Below are positions 13,661 to 22,216 of a DNA stretch of 64,000 nucleotides, one piece after another (the first letter of the stretch is position 1; each line of letters opens with the position of its first letter). The translations under genes and the position numbers were made by a program. Below the pieces are notes generated by a model. That model was not told where the DNA came from, did no database searches, and saw nothing but the letters and a program-made list of their open reading frames with translations. This DNA is from Lampris incognitus (taxonomy: Eukaryota; Chordata; Actinopteri; Lampriformes; Lampridae), in the NCBI RefSeq assembly GCF_029633865.1, contig NC_079212.1:147468041-147532040 (forward strand). Reading direction: 5' to 3'.

Positions 13661-13666
13661 TTTATT
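13661..13666 (-). terminator. Possible polyadenylation signal AATAAA
   Basis: AATAAA on the minus strand, in unique sequence downstream (in gene direction) of the last iars1 exon seen. It could end the iars1 3' UTR. The final coding exon was not located, so this is a positional guess only. Confidence 0.2.
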
Positions 13667-14426
13667 TCTTCCATTTGTCACCAACATGAATACATTTCCC
13701 ATGTACAGACGTTTCAACACAAGACCCTTTTATTCCACACAAATCCTGAATGCCAGAATCCACGTCATCTTTTAAATGGAGAGATGCTGGTCCTTTTTTC
13801 TCTATGTCGTGAACGGGAAGGTTTTGTCATTTAAATTCAAATGAGCGTGTGATCACAAGGGGCCCGAAACTGCACTCGCAATCCAGGACCAGAGTAATTA
13901 TAATTCCAGACCGAGCTACCTTTAATTGAAAGCCTCGATAGGACAATGACTGCATCAAATTAGCATTAGCGTGATAAAAAAAAGAAGCTCCCTGGTGTTT
14001 TTCAGTCGACAGCAAGACAAAGTCCAGGTCGTCTTGTCACCACGTTCCCCTAAATTTAACGAACAGCAGAGCTGCTCTGAGACCTCTTCCGCTGTTCACT
14101 TGGTTTATTCGTGTACGGGACTGACAGGGCAGCATTCTGCTCATTAACACCAACCCGAGGCGGGGTTTTTTGGGTGGGGATGGATGTATTATTTGGGGGG
14201 GGGGGGGATGCATCCAAAGTTAAAGAACGTTTTCCTTGACGGTGTTGTTTGAACACTGAAAGTAAGTTTTTGAGCCGTTTACAAGAAAGAAAGAAAAACC
14301 CAGAAAATGACCATTGTGTGTAATAATCAGCCCCTTCACATGGAGTCATGTGTTCAGCCTGTCTGTGGAGCTGTCAGGGGAGGGGAGTGGTTTTCTAACT
14401 GACGGTGTCTTTCTTCCCTCTAACAG
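13667..14426. other. Unique sequence with a conserved-looking noncoding block
   Basis: No mobile element or supported exon. The stretch at about 13830-14020 is complex, AT/GC-balanced sequence with homeodomain-like TAATTA and GCTAATGCTAATT-type (minus strand) motifs, the look of a conserved noncoding element or a 3' UTR. A run of about 12 G lies near 14196-14207. A 97-codon minus-strand frame (14349-14056) has no recognisable domain. Confidence 0.3.
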
Positions 14427-14552
14427 ATCTCTCTGTGGTCCTGCAGGAACATGGCTTGACTGACAGCACGATGTGCTTCCATCGTCTGTTTGTGCAGCAG
14501 CACACGAGAGGAGACGCGACTGCAGACAAACTGATTCACGGGCTGAGTCCTG
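14427..14552 (+). CDS. Candidate internal exon of an unidentified plus-strand gene
   Basis: A pyrimidine-rich stretch ending in CTAACAG precedes 126 bases with no stop in one frame, followed by G|GTGAGT, a strong donor. The frame reads DLSVVLQEHGLTDSTMCF, continues through FVQQHTRGDATADKLI and ends LSP. The exon is phase-symmetric (2 bases, 41 codons, 1 base). Composition and wobble look like coding sequence, unlike nearby repeats. I do not recognise the family. It lies on the strand opposite to iars1, so it would belong to a convergent neighbour. The overlapping minus-strand open frame (14782-14420) lacks splice logic. Alternative: a chance open stretch between splice-like sites. Confidence 0.35.
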
Positions 14553-14592
14553 GTGAGTTCTGGCGAGTCCTGGCGAGTTCTGGCGAGTCTTG
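14553..14592. repeat. Short 10-bp tandem repeat
   Basis: TGGCGAGTTC/TGGCGAGTCC repeated about four times, immediately after the putative donor site at 14552/14553. Confidence 0.8.
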
Positions 14593-14778
14593 GGTCAAAA
14601 TGGTAACGCGGTTTCGAGTTGAACATCTCTCGTTTTCTTAAGCAGGGAAGGAGCACAATGTCACGTCTGAAGAGGAGCAATCTGTGCATCTCGAGAAGAC
14701 TGAACATCTCAATGCATGGCTGTTTGTGGTGGTCTTGACAAATGGGTCTGGTCTGTTCTGGGTCAAGAATCCTCACAA

Positions 14779-14846
14779 GCATCTTAACACTAGAAAACGC
14801 TTGAGACTAATGTGATTTCAGACAGATCGTGCTAGTGTTAAGATGC
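14779..14846. repeat. Short inverted-repeat element with TTAA ends (MITE-like)
   Basis: GCATCTTAACACTAG (14779-14793) is repeated exactly in reverse complement at 14832-14846. Each arm contains TTAACACTAG facing inward, as expected for a tiny piggyBac-type footprint (TTAA target, CACTAG ends). Assignment is tentative because of the small size. Confidence 0.4.
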
Positions 14847-15689
14847 CGTTACAGAAGATTTGGGCTTGGTGGATCTACGCCTCAGCGGTGGTCGGGAGAA
14901 CCCGGACAAACAAGGTTTTCGTGTCCAGAGATTTCACCGGAGAGTCAGCAGGCAGCTCTGAAGAGGACAGAGAAACAAGACGTTAGCGCAAAAAACCGTA
15001 GAAATGATTTTTGTTATGAACCTCACACCTACTGAAATTCTACTGACGTCTGACTTATGGACCACTACCATTAACAACTGGGCCCTTTCGTTGATGCTAG
15101 GCTGAAGCCTGGATGATTGTCATGGAGCCACAACCAGAACACAGCCAACACTCATATTCACAACTAGGTCACGTTTTTAAACTTGCAAAGCAAGACGCTG
15201 GCATGCTGCTCAGCATCCGGACAGGAACACAAGACAAAGCTCAGTCTCAGTAACAGACTGAAGAGCTCTGAACTCTCTAGAGCTCACATTTTGAAGTCTA
15301 ACTCGACTTTCTCCAACATCCGCCAGGTGAGCTAAGGTGTTAAAATGGGACAGCTTTCAAATGGCAATTTAATTCTATTCGGTCGACTTTTCCACCACCT
15401 TGTAAACCGCTCATCAGGATGAATATCACTGAAAAACTCCTAAAATTACTGAGGTGATCGAAGCTGTGGGCTGCAGCCTGGGCGTAGGGATGACCTTCAC
15501 CTCCTCTCTGTTCCTTCCAGTTGGTTTGGTAAGGGTATGAAGTGATTTGGTGTCTACGGTGTTCATGTGATGCTTGGTTTGAAGTCCACCAGCCTTTAAA
15601 AGAGTCAGTCTTACTGTCCAACCAGAGATGGAACTTAAACTATGAGCTGACCTCAGGTTAGTTACAGTCTTTTTTTTGTGACTTTCCCC
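14847..15689. other. Intergenic or intronic sequence, no gene identified
   Basis: No recognised exon. Minus-strand frames at 15340-15719 contain peptide-like text in two frames over the same bases, suggesting an old mobile-element remnant of unknown class. The expected last iars1 exon was looked for here and not found. Confidence 0.35.
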
Positions 15690-16115
15690 TCCTTTTTCCC
15701 CCCAGTAGTACTTGGCCAATCACCCCACTCTTCCGAGCCGTCCCGGTCTCTGCTCCACCCCCTCTGCCAATCCGGGTAGGGCTGCAGACTACCACATGTC
15801 TCCTCCAGTACATGTGGAGTCACCAGCCGCTTCTTTTCACCTGACAGTGAGGAGTTTCACCAGGGGGACGTAGCGCAGGGAAGGATCATGCTATTCCCCC
15901 CAGTTCCCCCTCACCCCCAAACAGGTGCCCCGACCGACCAGAGGAGGCGCTAGTGCAGCAACCAGGACACACACCAACATCTGGCTTCCCACCCACAGAC
16001 ATGGCTAATTGTGTCTGTAGGGACGCCCGACCAAACCGGAGGTAACACGGGGATTCGAACCGGCGATCCCCGTGTTGGTAGGCAACGGAACAGACCGCTA
16101 CGCTACCCGGACACC
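15690..16115 (-). mobile_element. tRNA-derived SINE, copy 1
   Basis: On the minus strand the head reads GGGTAGCGTAGCGGTCTG (A-box-like), followed by GCCGGTTCGAATCCCCGTG (B box GGTTCGAATCC). This is a Pol III promoter pair of tRNA type. A ~300-bp body follows with ACGTCCCCCTGGTGAAACTC and GGAGGCATGTGGTAGTCTGC-like motifs, ending in a T/C-rich plus-strand tail. The same element occurs at least eight times in the window in both orientations, usually 400-430 bp when complete. Confidence 0.85.
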
Positions 16116-16149
16116 TCTGTTACAGTCTTATTTGAACAGAGAGTATTTT

Positions 16150-16490
16150 AAACTCATTCATTCGTTCGTTTATCTTCAGCCGCTTCTCCGGGGTGGGGTC
16201 GCGGTGACAGCAAGCTAAGTAGGGCACTCCAGACCTCCCTCTCCCCAGCAACGCCCTCCAGCTCCTCCTGAGGGATCGCAAGGCGTTCCCAGGCCAGCTT
16301 GGACATGTAGTCCCTCCAGCGAGTTCTGGGTCTACCCTGGGGTCTCCTCCCAGTTGGCCGTGCCCGTGAAACCTCCAAAGGAAGGCGCCCAGGAGGCATC
16401 CTGATCAGATGCCTGAACCACCTTGACACCCGGCCACCAGACAGCTGGGCCTTGGCCCATGGGGCCCGGTAGGGCCCAGTCTGAAAAAAA
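16150..16490 (-). mobile_element. LINE 3' fragment
   Basis: The minus-strand reading contains GRRPQGRPRTRWRDYMSKLA and WERLAIPQEELEGVAGEREV. This arginine-rich C-terminal stretch is common to teleost non-LTR retrotransposon proteins. It ends in a short CATT/CGTT simple tail near 16157. Truncated at its 5' side; no RT motif present. Confidence 0.75.
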
Positions 16491-16749
16491 CAACATGGAG
16501 CCACTACCCCATGGACCCACCACACGTGGGGATGAGCATTGGGGTAGGGTGCAATGCATGCCGGCCAGCAGGCAATAGAGGGGACGGGGGCGTGCCGACT
16601 TCCGGCATCACAGATTGGTATTTTAAACTCTTTATGCAAAATGGAGGAAGATTTGACATGCAGGAAACAGAATCCAATCAGGCAGTAAAACCAGTTATCG
16701 GCAGTATTAGATGGTAGTGACGAGTGAAAACAGAGGCATGGCTACTCAC

Positions 16750-16902
16750 CCTCCGTCAGCTCCTGGTCCAGATAAAGCCGCAGCCGTCTGCCACGCAGGC
16801 CAAAGACCTTGGCGGTCTCAGAAAGCAGACCTGGATGGTCCAAACAGTTCTGGCCCGAGGGGTTCACCAGGAGGAGGGTACCCACCTCTCCCGTCTGACA
16901 CT
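16750..16902 (-). CDS. iars1: iars1 exon K: end of the second UNE-I-like repeat
   Basis: Isoleucyl-tRNA synthetase charges tRNA-Ile with isoleucine in the cytosol and is part of the multi-synthetase complex in vertebrates. This 153-bp exon follows TCCTCCAG and ends G|GTGAGT. It reads CQTGEVGTLLLVNPSGQNCL then ETAKVFGLRGRRLRLYLDQE, matching the last part of the vertebrate-specific C-terminal extension. The LLLVNPSGQN...LL motif repeats LLENPRGDN in exon I, showing the tandem repeat. Entry phase is two bases and exit phase one base. One further short exon (about 20 codons in the family) should follow but was not recognised. Confidence 0.93.
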
Positions 16903-17086
16903 CTGGAGGAAGAGGAGTAAGAGAGAAAGAGAGAGAGACTGTTAGAGAACAGAGAGAGAAGCTGTTCCCCACCTCAAGAGATCTCCAAAATAAATCGAAA
17001 CTGAAGAGCTTCTATTGATTTGACGATCTTCAAGACTAAAGGGAAATACAGGGCAGAGAAGAGAAGGGATGGATGTAAGTGTCTAT
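16903..17086. other. Intron J-K, acceptor side
   Basis: A short GA-rich plus-strand run (16920-16960) gives a pyrimidine-rich stretch on the minus strand close to the exon K acceptor. No gene or element otherwise seen. Confidence 0.6.
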
Positions 17087-17089
17087 TAC

Positions 17090-17215
17090 AGTGGTCCCAA
17101 ACCCTGCTCCTGGAGGGCTACCATCACGCTGATTTCACTTCAGCCCTGATTTAACAAATCTGATTCTATTAATCAAGGTCTTGGTAAGTAGGTAATTAAT
17201 TAATTGGTAAGTAGG
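17090..17215. mobile_element. Half of a nonautonomous hAT-like element
   Basis: Begins CAGTGGTCCCAAACCCTGCT and continues with GGAGGGCTACC and CTGATT-type motifs. The start resembles the end of the element at 29172-29646. The opposite terminal repeat is missing; the sequence breaks into a GTAGGTAATTAATT-type duplication. Confidence 0.55.
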
Positions 17216-17222
17216 TAATAAT

Positions 17223-17682
17223 CATATGTTATATGGTTTGGAGACAGTGGCACTGATGAAAAGACAGGAGGAGGAGCTGGAGGTGGCAGAGATGAAGATG
17301 ATAAGATTTTCATTGGGAGTGATGAAGAAGGACAGGATTAGGAACAAGTATATTAGAGGGACAGCTCAGGTTGGACGGTTTGGAGACAAAGCAAGAGAGG
17401 CAACACGGAGATGGTTTGGACATGTGTGGAGGAGAGATGCTGGGTATACTGGGAGAAGGATGCTGAATATGGAGCTGCCAGGGAAGAGGAGAAGAGGAAG
17501 GCCAAAGAGGAGGTTTATGGGTGTGGTGAGGGAGGACATGCAGGTGGCTGGTGTGACAGAGGAAGATGCAGAGGACAGGAAGAGATGGAAACGGATGATC
17601 CGCTGTGGCGCCCCCTAACGGGAGCAGCCGAAAGTAGTAGTAGTAGTAGTAGTAGTAGTGTTGGTAGTAGTAGTAGTTGGTA
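17223..17682 (+). mobile_element. RTE-like LINE 3' end with TAG-repeat tail
   Basis: The frame 17226-17618 reads MLYGLETVALMKRQEEELEV, then REATRRWFGHVWRRD and RRRGRPKRRFMGVVREDMQV. This is the C-terminal part downstream of the RT domain in RTE-type elements common in fish. The 3' end GGAGCAGCCGAAAG runs into a (TAG)n tail, the usual simple-repeat tail of this group. It is 5'-truncated, so dead on arrival. It lies antisense to iars1 in intron J-K. Confidence 0.8.
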
Positions 17683-17684
17683 AG

Positions 17685-17685
<1 letters not shown>

Positions 17686-17753
<68 letters not shown>
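17686..17753. repeat. (GT)n next to a splice donor
   Basis: About 33 GT units on the plus strand, so (CA)n in the iars1 transcript. The tract begins about 18 nt downstream of the exon J donor (exon ends at 17772). CA repeats near 5' splice sites are known binding sites for hnRNP L; a role here is inferred. Confidence 0.97.
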
Positions 17754-17754
<1 letters not shown>

Positions 17755-17771
17755 CTAAGGTGTGTTCTTAC

Positions 17772-17918
17772 CAGCCGGCTGTGCGTTGCAGAGCTGAAGG
17801 TTGACATAAGGGCAGAGGAGGGTGTCTGAGCTGGGGGAGGGGCTCGGAGCAGAGCCTGATGTCGTCACTAACAGAGTTTTACCACTCAGCACCAGGAGGT
17901 CCAGCTCGTTAGTAAGTT
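17772..17918 (-). CDS. iars1: iars1 exon J: junction of the two C-terminal repeats
   Basis: This 147-bp exon follows CTCCTCAG and ends G|GTAAGA. It reads LTNELDLLVLSGKTLLVTTS, then DTLLCPYVNLQLCNAQPA. It closes the first UNE-I-like repeat (LLSLSGKTLLV-type end) and opens the second (LLCPYVNLQL). The serine/proline-rich stretch SAPSPSPSSD is the variable linker between repeats. Phases two in, one out, matching exons I and K. These repeats are a higher-eukaryote appendage that contacts partner synthetases rather than performing catalysis. Confidence 0.95.
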
Positions 17919-18099
17919 CTGAGGAGAAAAAAACCATATTGTTATGCATCTGCAATAATCTGTCATGCTCATTTGCATAACTGCAATATTCTAAATCACA
18001 ATAGCGTTGGCTTAGTGGTGGTACTGTTGCATGGTGGAAACAGGGGGACAAGTGGGCTGCAACTATTTTCATAATTGATTAATCTGTTGATTATTTTTT

Positions 18100-18545
18100 C
18101 TTTTTTTTTTAATTTCCCCCTTTTTTCTCTCCAATTGTACATGGCCAGTTACCCCACTCTTCCAAGCCGTCCCGGTCTCTGCTCCGCCCCCTCTGCTGAT
18201 CCTGGGAGGGCTGCAGACTACCACATGCCTCCTCCCATACATGTGGAGTCACCAGCCGCTTCTTTTCACCTGACAGTGAGGAGTTTCACCAGGGGGACGT
18301 AGCGTGTGGAAGGCTCACACTATTCCCCTCAGTTCCCTCTCCCCCGAACAGGCGCCCCGACCAACCAGAGGAGGCGCTAGTGCAGCGACCAGGATACATA
18401 CCCACATCCGGCTTCCCACCCACAGACACGGCCAATTGTGTCTGTAGGGACTCCCGACCTGGCCGGAGGTACCATGGGGATTCGAACCGGTGATCCCCGT
18501 GTTGGTAGGCAACGGAATACACCACTAGGCTACCTGGACGCCTGT
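18100..18545 (-). mobile_element. tRNA-derived SINE, copy 2
   Basis: Same family as at 15690. The tRNA-like head lies near 18475-18545 (minus strand: GGTAGCCTAGTGGTGTATTC then CCGGTTCGAATCCCCATGG). The plus-strand end is T-rich (TTTTTCTTTTTTTTTTAATT near 18100). It is nearly full length in the intron between exons I and J, and is in the iars1 sense orientation. Confidence 0.85.
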
Positions 18546-18718
18546 TGATCATTTTTTCAATTAACAGATTCATCATTTAGTGTATAAAATGTTAATGTGT
18601 TTCCTAAGTCTGACCTGTGGTGAAAAGTTCTGTAAATATTAATTTATCATGAGTATGAAGGTGTGGCGAGCAGCTGCTTGATTACTTCATTACCAGTAAC
18701 ACATGTAACAGGTCTCAC

Positions 18719-18844
18719 CAGTGCCGCCGCTGAAAAAGGCCAGCGGGCTGCTGTTGGTTCTGAAGACACTACTGCAGACCATCCTGAGCTGGGCCAGGTT
18801 CAGTCGGTTGTCTCCTCTGGGGTTCTCCAGCAGGACCATGCCCT
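18719..18844 (-). CDS. iars1: iars1 exon I: first UNE-I-like repeat
   Basis: 126 bp, preceded by GTGGGTCAG and ended by G|GTGAGA. It reads EGMVLLENPRGDNRLNLAQL, then SSVFRTNSSPLAFFSGG. Within the family this is the loop-strand part of the first C-terminal repeat, homologous to the LLLVNPSGQN part of exon K. The acceptor was chosen as CAG|AGGGC rather than CAGAG|GGC because only the former keeps the frame from exon H (split codon G|AG). Confidence 0.93.
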
Positions 18845-18879
18845 CTGACCCACATGAACATCAGCTTAAGCAATAATCA

Positions 18880-19020
18880 CCATCATCGTCATCATCTGTT
18901 ATTATTTTATACTGTTATAATATTATTATTAATAAATAATAATAATAATATTAAATAATAATAATTGTTATTATTATTAATGATTATTATTATCATTATT
19001 ATCAAGTAATACAACAATAA
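18880..19020. repeat. AT-rich ATA/ATT microsatellite
   Basis: Imperfect TAATAATAATATTA-type sequence. Lies in the 454-bp intron H-I close to the exon I acceptor. Confidence 0.85.
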
Positions 19021-19298
19021 CACCCAGCACAGCCCACCGCCTGGTGGACCGTTAAACGAACTCCATGGATCCTGAAAACACCCCAGATTATTTCAAAGTT
19101 TTTAAAACAAAAAATGTAGTTTGTGTGGTGGTTTTTAAAACTCTGAGGTGTTGGGACATATCCTGCATATTAAAGAGCAGGTACACTTTAAATAAAAACA
19201 GACTTCTTCAAATTAGCAGTATTTCACAGCAAAGACTGGTGAGCAGTCAAACGTCTTCCTGTTTCCTGTGCTCAGCAGGTTAATTTTTCATTTCCTAC

Positions 19299-19419
19299 CT
19301 TGTTCCTTGTTGGCAACTTTGACCTTGAGGTTAACAAAGGAGCAAGCCGGTCCATTCAGAGAAACTGTGGAGGCCGAAGATCCTTTCACGATGACCAACT
19401 CCAGATCTGAACCCTTCAA
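19299..19419 (-). CDS. iars1: iars1 exon H: start of the C-terminal repeats
   Basis: 121 bp following CTGTACTGCAG and ended by G|GTAGGA. It reads LKGSDLELVIVKGSSASTVS, then LNGPACSFVNLKVKVANKEQ. The LKGSDLEL and GPACSFVNL motifs match the beginning of the vertebrate IARS1 C-terminal extension. Enters in phase 0 from exon G and exits with one base. The intron upstream (G-H, 11.1 kb) is the largest in the window and is filled by LINEs. Confidence 0.95.
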
Positions 19420-19477
19420 CTGCAGTACAGAGACAAGAGACAGAGAGAGAGAGAGACAAAGGGAAAGGGTGGGAAAA

Positions 19478-19640
19478 TATTTGCTTGGTGCATCAATTTT
19501 AAAAAAGCCTTCGATTCCATTTGGCATGAAGGACTTCTCTTCGAAATCTTTCAAAGCGGAAGAGGTGGTAAGGTATACGATCTAGAATCGTACAAGTACA
19601 AGAGCATACAAGGAATTTGTCTTGGTATGTTGATAAAAGA
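19478..19640 (+). mobile_element. LINE fragment, RT palm start (left half)
   Basis: Plus-strand reading gives INFKKAFDSIWHEGLLFEIF, the conserved first catalytic segment of an L1/Tx1-like RT (the expected catalytic Asp of DFKKAFD reads Asn here). It breaks off near 19620, and the next RT segment of the same type resumes at about 20275. The two halves are therefore probably one element split by the insertion between them. Confidence 0.7.
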
Positions 19641-20271
19641 GGGAAAGACTAACAGTATATAGTAGAGATAAAATGTAAAAATAACAGCAAATTATATATA
19701 TATATATATATATATATACAAGGTAAAATAAAATAAAAACAAAAGTAAGGTGCAATAATAAGGTGCAATCGTCACCAGTTCAGAGTTGAACATGAGGCCA
19801 CGTGGCAGCCCCTGATGCCCAGCACTGGGTGGCATGAGCTGTATTTATAATAAGTTAAATTTGAATTTTAAGAAGTTATTTACAGAATAAGAGTTGTTTA
19901 CAGGGTAGTGCAGGTTTTATGCAGGGTGTTCAAATATGGAGGCCCAGTAGGGAAGATAGAAGGGGATGAGTGGTGGGTGGGAAGATAGAAGGGGATGGGT
20001 GGTGGGTGGGAAGATAGAAGGGGATGGGCGGTGGGTGGGCAGCAGTGTCAGGAACTGTGGGTGTCTGGGGCTTGTTGGAAAGGCGTACTGCTGTAGGCAA
20101 GAAGCTGTTCTTGTGGTGTGAGGTTCTGGTTTTTTAGACCTGAGCCTCTTACCAGACGGGAGTGTTTCGGCCTGGGTGGGCAGAGTCAGCCACGATCTTT
20201 CCTGCTCGCCTCAGTGTCCTGGAGGTGTACAGGAGGTGTACTACACCTCTAGCACAACCAGTGTAACGTAA
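19641..20271 (-). mobile_element. LINE 3'-end fragment inserted in another LINE
   Basis: Reverse-complement reading from 20270 gives an SQDTEASRKDRG-like region, CCAGGCCGAAACACTCCCG and a long untranslated tail, resembling the 3' third of an L2/Rex1-type LINE. It contains a (TA)n run (19697-19718) and three copies of a 30-bp unit GGAAGATAGAAGGGGATGGG (19952-20040). Boundaries are approximate. Confidence 0.5.
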
Positions 20272-20725
20272 ACATTAACAATCAAAGAGCAAAGCATTTT
20301 ACCCAAAGACGCGGTGTGAGGCAAGGATGCTGTTTAACATCATTCAACTTGTCTATAAATGAACCTGCAGACCAGTTGGACACTTCAGCAACTCTGGGCC
20401 TCACACTCATAAGACACAGATTAGATCCCTGCTTTATGCAGATGACCTTATTCTGCTGTATCCAACCAGAGATAGTCTTCAACATACCCTGATCATCCTG
20501 GAACAATACTGCCACCATAACTGGTCTTGGGGGTAAATTTTAAGAAAGTTTAAATCATGATCTTCAAAACAAAAAAACAACAACAACCCAGATATCTTGA
20601 AAATAAATACCATTTTACTTTGAATAACACCGTAATTAAACACAAAAATTATATTTGCCTTGGTCTGACCATATCTGCATCAGGAAATGCCAATATGGCA
20701 ATAAATGCACCTTTAGGCATTTATT
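20272..20725 (+). mobile_element. LINE fragment, RT palm (right half, YADD box)
   Basis: Plus-strand reading yields RRGVRQGC, then SLLYADDLILLYPTRDSLQH, and in another frame NYICLGLTISASGNANMAIN. These are in the order expected of an L1/Tx1-like teleost LINE RT. Several frameshifts and stops show that it is dead. The C-terminal and 3' end of the same family are found at 27975-29140. Confidence 0.75.
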
Positions 20726-20726
20726 T

Positions 20727-20790
20727 ATTTATGTATGTATCTATCTATCTAGCTAGCTATCTAGCTATCTATCTATTTAGTCATTGGGTG
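20727..20790. repeat. (CTAT)n-like microsatellite
   Basis: ATTTATTTATTTATG followed by CTATCTATCTAGCTAGCTAT-type repeats. Confidence 0.85.
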
Positions 20791-20844
20791 CCTGCTGCCC
20801 AGTGACTGCTGGGATAGGCTCCAGCATTCCATGACTGCTTTTTT

Positions 20845-22058
20845 TTAAATTTCTCTGTGGTCTGTGCATTTCCTTCTTTATCGACTTTATTTCCAGTCTC
20901 AACTTGATTCTGTTCCACAGTCTGCTCCCTGTCCTGCATGTCTGTCCTGCAAGCCTGCTTCTGTCTCCTCTGCTTTCTCTGCAGACAGCCGCACACTGGG
21001 CGAGTCAGACTCATCCTCAGGCTGCGGTGTTTAAGGTGGGCCCGAGCCGGCCTGCTCTCGGGCCTCAGGGCAAGACCGAATCAAATGTCTTTCTGCCCCG
21101 CAACCCGAGCATTTCACAGTTTGAGAAGTTGCAAAGACAATGTAACTGAAACTGTCAACTTTGAAACTGAAAGTCAAGTTCAAATCACCCGTGTTGTGTT
21201 TGGGAATCAGAAAGACCTGTCTTCTGTGACACACAACATGTTTTAGCTTTGGTGACTTGGACCCCAGCAGAACCATTTTAGTGGGACACCCCAGCTGCCC
21301 ACAGCACGACAGCTCTTTTGCAAAAACTTTGTTTTTAATAAATGGAGGTACGCTGGACATCATGATCTTTCTATTGGGTTCACCAGTGGGAGAACAGGGT
21401 CAATGTATCATGAACAACAAGACCTCTTCAACCATGGCCACATCGTCCAGAACCATTCTAACAGCGCTGGCCACGTGAGAAGCAGATTTAACACTTTCAA
21501 AGCCTACAAGCTCTCCAACGGCATAGCTGACCTCCTCCACCCAACATCTGACACTTGGTAATATTTTAACCACATGCTGACTTGTCAGTTTTTCCAGCTC
21601 CTCACAACTACTGACAATGGGCATAGTGCCTGGCTGCCAACTGCTCTACCAAACTGAACCACACTTACCCACCACCACCACCTAATAACAACAAACCTAA
21701 TAACCACCACCTAACAACCTAATAACCACCACCACCTAATAACCACCACCTAATAATAACAAACCTAACAACCTAATAACCACCACCACCTAATAACAAC
21801 AAACCTAATAACCACCACCTAATAACAACAAACCTAATAACCACCACCTAATAACCACCACCACCTAATAACCACCACCTAACAACCTAATAACCACCAC
21901 CACCTAATAACAACAAACCTAACAACCTAATAACCACCACCACCTAATAACAACAAACTTAACACATACAAAAACACAAAACCGATAGAAAAAGAGAAAG
22001 CATAGAAATTCATTCACACCGAAGCAACACGCCTCTACTCCACTCACTCACACTTCCG
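20845..22058 (-). mobile_element. Tx1-like LINE, truncated copy (5' UTR and ORF1)
   Basis: Minus-strand element starting at a TC tract (22059-22111) with CGGAAGTGTGAGTGAGTG, the same 5' end as the longer copy at 22112-27870. After a 5' UTR containing a CCTAATAACCACCACCA-type repeat array (21660-21960), ORF1 begins near 21624 (VKILPSVRCWVEEVSYAVGE) and shifts frame near 21400. It reaches a CCHC zinc knuckle CSGCGAERHLIRSC (C-X2-C-X4-H-X4-C) near 21100. ORF2 is absent. The ORF1 protein would bind element RNA; this copy is broken. Confidence 0.75.
21660..21960. repeat. Minisatellite within LINE 5' UTR
   Basis: Irregular repeats of CCTAATAACCACCACCA and CCTAATAACAACAAA. They lie between the 5' end and ORF1 of the truncated Tx1-like copy, and could represent repeated promoter monomers as seen in some LINEs (inference). 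Confidence 0.8.
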
Positions 22059-22111
22059 AGAGAGAGAGACCGAGAGAGACCGAGAGAAAGAGACCGAGAG
22101 AGAGAGAGAGA
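22059..22111. repeat. GA/TC tract between two tandem LINEs
   Basis: AGAGAGAGAGACCGAGAGAG-type sequence. It separates the 3' end of the long Tx1-like copy from the 5' end of the truncated copy and is the likely target sequence. Confidence 0.9.
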
Positions 22112-22216
22112 CAATTTGAATTTTAAACCAAGTCTTTATTTAACAAAAAAAAATTAAACAAAAAGCAGACTTGAAATCCCTCCAAACATAAACAATACTT
22201 GTCAAAGTAGAAACAA

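Noticed and set aside
14420..14782. 120-codon minus-strand frame
   Set aside because: Runs across the better-supported plus-strand acceptor and donor and has no domain signal.
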